5,400 bases of DNA from Anaerotignum sp. (lineage in GTDB: Bacteria; Bacillota; Clostridia; Lachnospirales; Anaerotignaceae). The notes beneath the pieces are model-generated. The model did not search any database and had not been told where the DNA came from. It saw nothing but the letters and a program-made list of their open reading frames with translations. The stretch covers positions 1 through 5,400 of the forward strand of contig JAFZDV010000123.1 of assembly GCA_017560955.1 (NCBI GenBank), written 5' to 3'. The translations under genes were made by a program, and so were the position numbers. The stretch's first letter is position 1. Every line of letters starts with the position of its first letter. This document shows, in pieces, positions 5,076-5,400 of this stretch.

Positions 5076-5400
5076 ATGAACGAAAGATTTGAAACATATA
5101 ACCCCGTGGAAACAGAAGCTTTCGGGGAAAAATTGGGCAGAGAAGCGAAAGCTGGGCAGGTATACTGCCTCAGCGGTGATCTGGGTGTGGGCAAAACTGT
5201 GTTCACAAAAGGCTTTGCAAAAGGTCTGGAAGTGACAGAATATGTGACAAGCCCTACTTTTGCCATTGTAAATGAATATGAAGGCAGACTACCTCTGTAT
5301 CATTATGATGTGTACCGCATTTCCTGCGAAGAAGAAATGGAGGACACAGGTTACGAAGATTATTTCTACGGCGAAGGTGTCTGTCTGGTGGAATGGGCGG
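5076..5400 (+). CDS. tsaE: TsaE, tRNA threonylcarbamoyladenosine biosynthesis ATPase (3' end outside window)
   Basis: The first 108 residues of TsaE (YjeE/YdiB) are present and the frame is open to the right edge. TsaE is the cytoplasmic P-loop ATPase that works with TsaB and TsaD to make t6A at position 37 of ANN-decoding tRNAs. The Walker A loop is GDLGVGKT at residues 34-41. Other family landmarks are TSPTF (58-62), YHYDVYR (75-81, the H-x-D-x-Y-R motif), EDTGYEDYF (89-97) and CLVEWA (103-108). The whole family is about 140-160 residues, so roughly a quarter is missing. The start has GAGG at 5063-5066, overlapping the preceding stop codon, nine bases ahead of the ATG, which indicates coupling to the propeller-protein gene. 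In Firmicutes tsaB, rimI and tsaD often follow; that would have to be checked beyond the window. Confidence 0.95.
   Translation, partial: MNERFETYNPVETEAFGEKLGREAKAGQVYCLSGDLGVGKTVFTKGFAKGLEVTEYVTSPTFAIVNEYEGRLPLYHYDVYRISCEEEMEDTGYEDYFYGEGVCLVEWA

Noticed and set aside
3103..5097. A 664-codon open frame on the - strand across nearly the whole propeller gene
   Set aside because: It is codon-aligned with the real gene and stays open because that gene avoids TTA, CTA and TCA codons. Its translation is Cys/Phe/His-rich with no domain, and it has no ribosome binding site.

Overview
The window looks like a stretch of chromosome from a low-to-moderate GC Gram-positive anaerobe, most likely a Clostridia (Lachnospirales-like) member. 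The basis is strong AAGGAGG-type ribosome binding sites, tight Firmicutes-style operons, AT-rich intergenic DNA and the gene families present. Genus cannot be fixed by eye. No RNA genes, insertion sequences, CRISPR or phage genes are visible.

Left block (1-1932, + strand). The C-terminal part of a PepP-like M24 aminopeptidase enters from the left edge. It is followed by a DUF2161-type protein with a PD-(D/E)XK nuclease-like core (start overlaps the M24 stop by 8 bp), a YccF-family membrane protein with an internal duplication, and a YbjQ/UPF0145 protein (ATGA overlap with YccF). The four genes read as one operon and end at a strong hairpin terminator that also serves the convergent gene.

Middle (1934-2833). 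A secreted or membrane-anchored M23 (LytM-type) zinc peptidase is read on the - strand. Its promoter lies in a 192-bp AT-rich divergent region. That region also holds rightward promoter candidates, a 16-bp direct repeat on a 21-bp spacing inside the M23 promoter, and smaller repeats.

Right block (2834-5400, + strand). A 90-residue, strongly basic Lys/Ala protein (net about +24) is followed after 38 bp by a 639-residue single-pass membrane protein. The membrane protein has a very acidic N-terminal tail (about -29 over the first 73 residues) and a beta-propeller-like C-terminal domain. Eleven bp later comes tsaE (tRNA t6A synthesis ATPase), cut by the right edge. The basic and acidic segments both show a four-residue repeat of opposite charge. 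This suggests that the two products bind each other and is the best candidate here for an undescribed system; the function is unknown and the interaction is inference.
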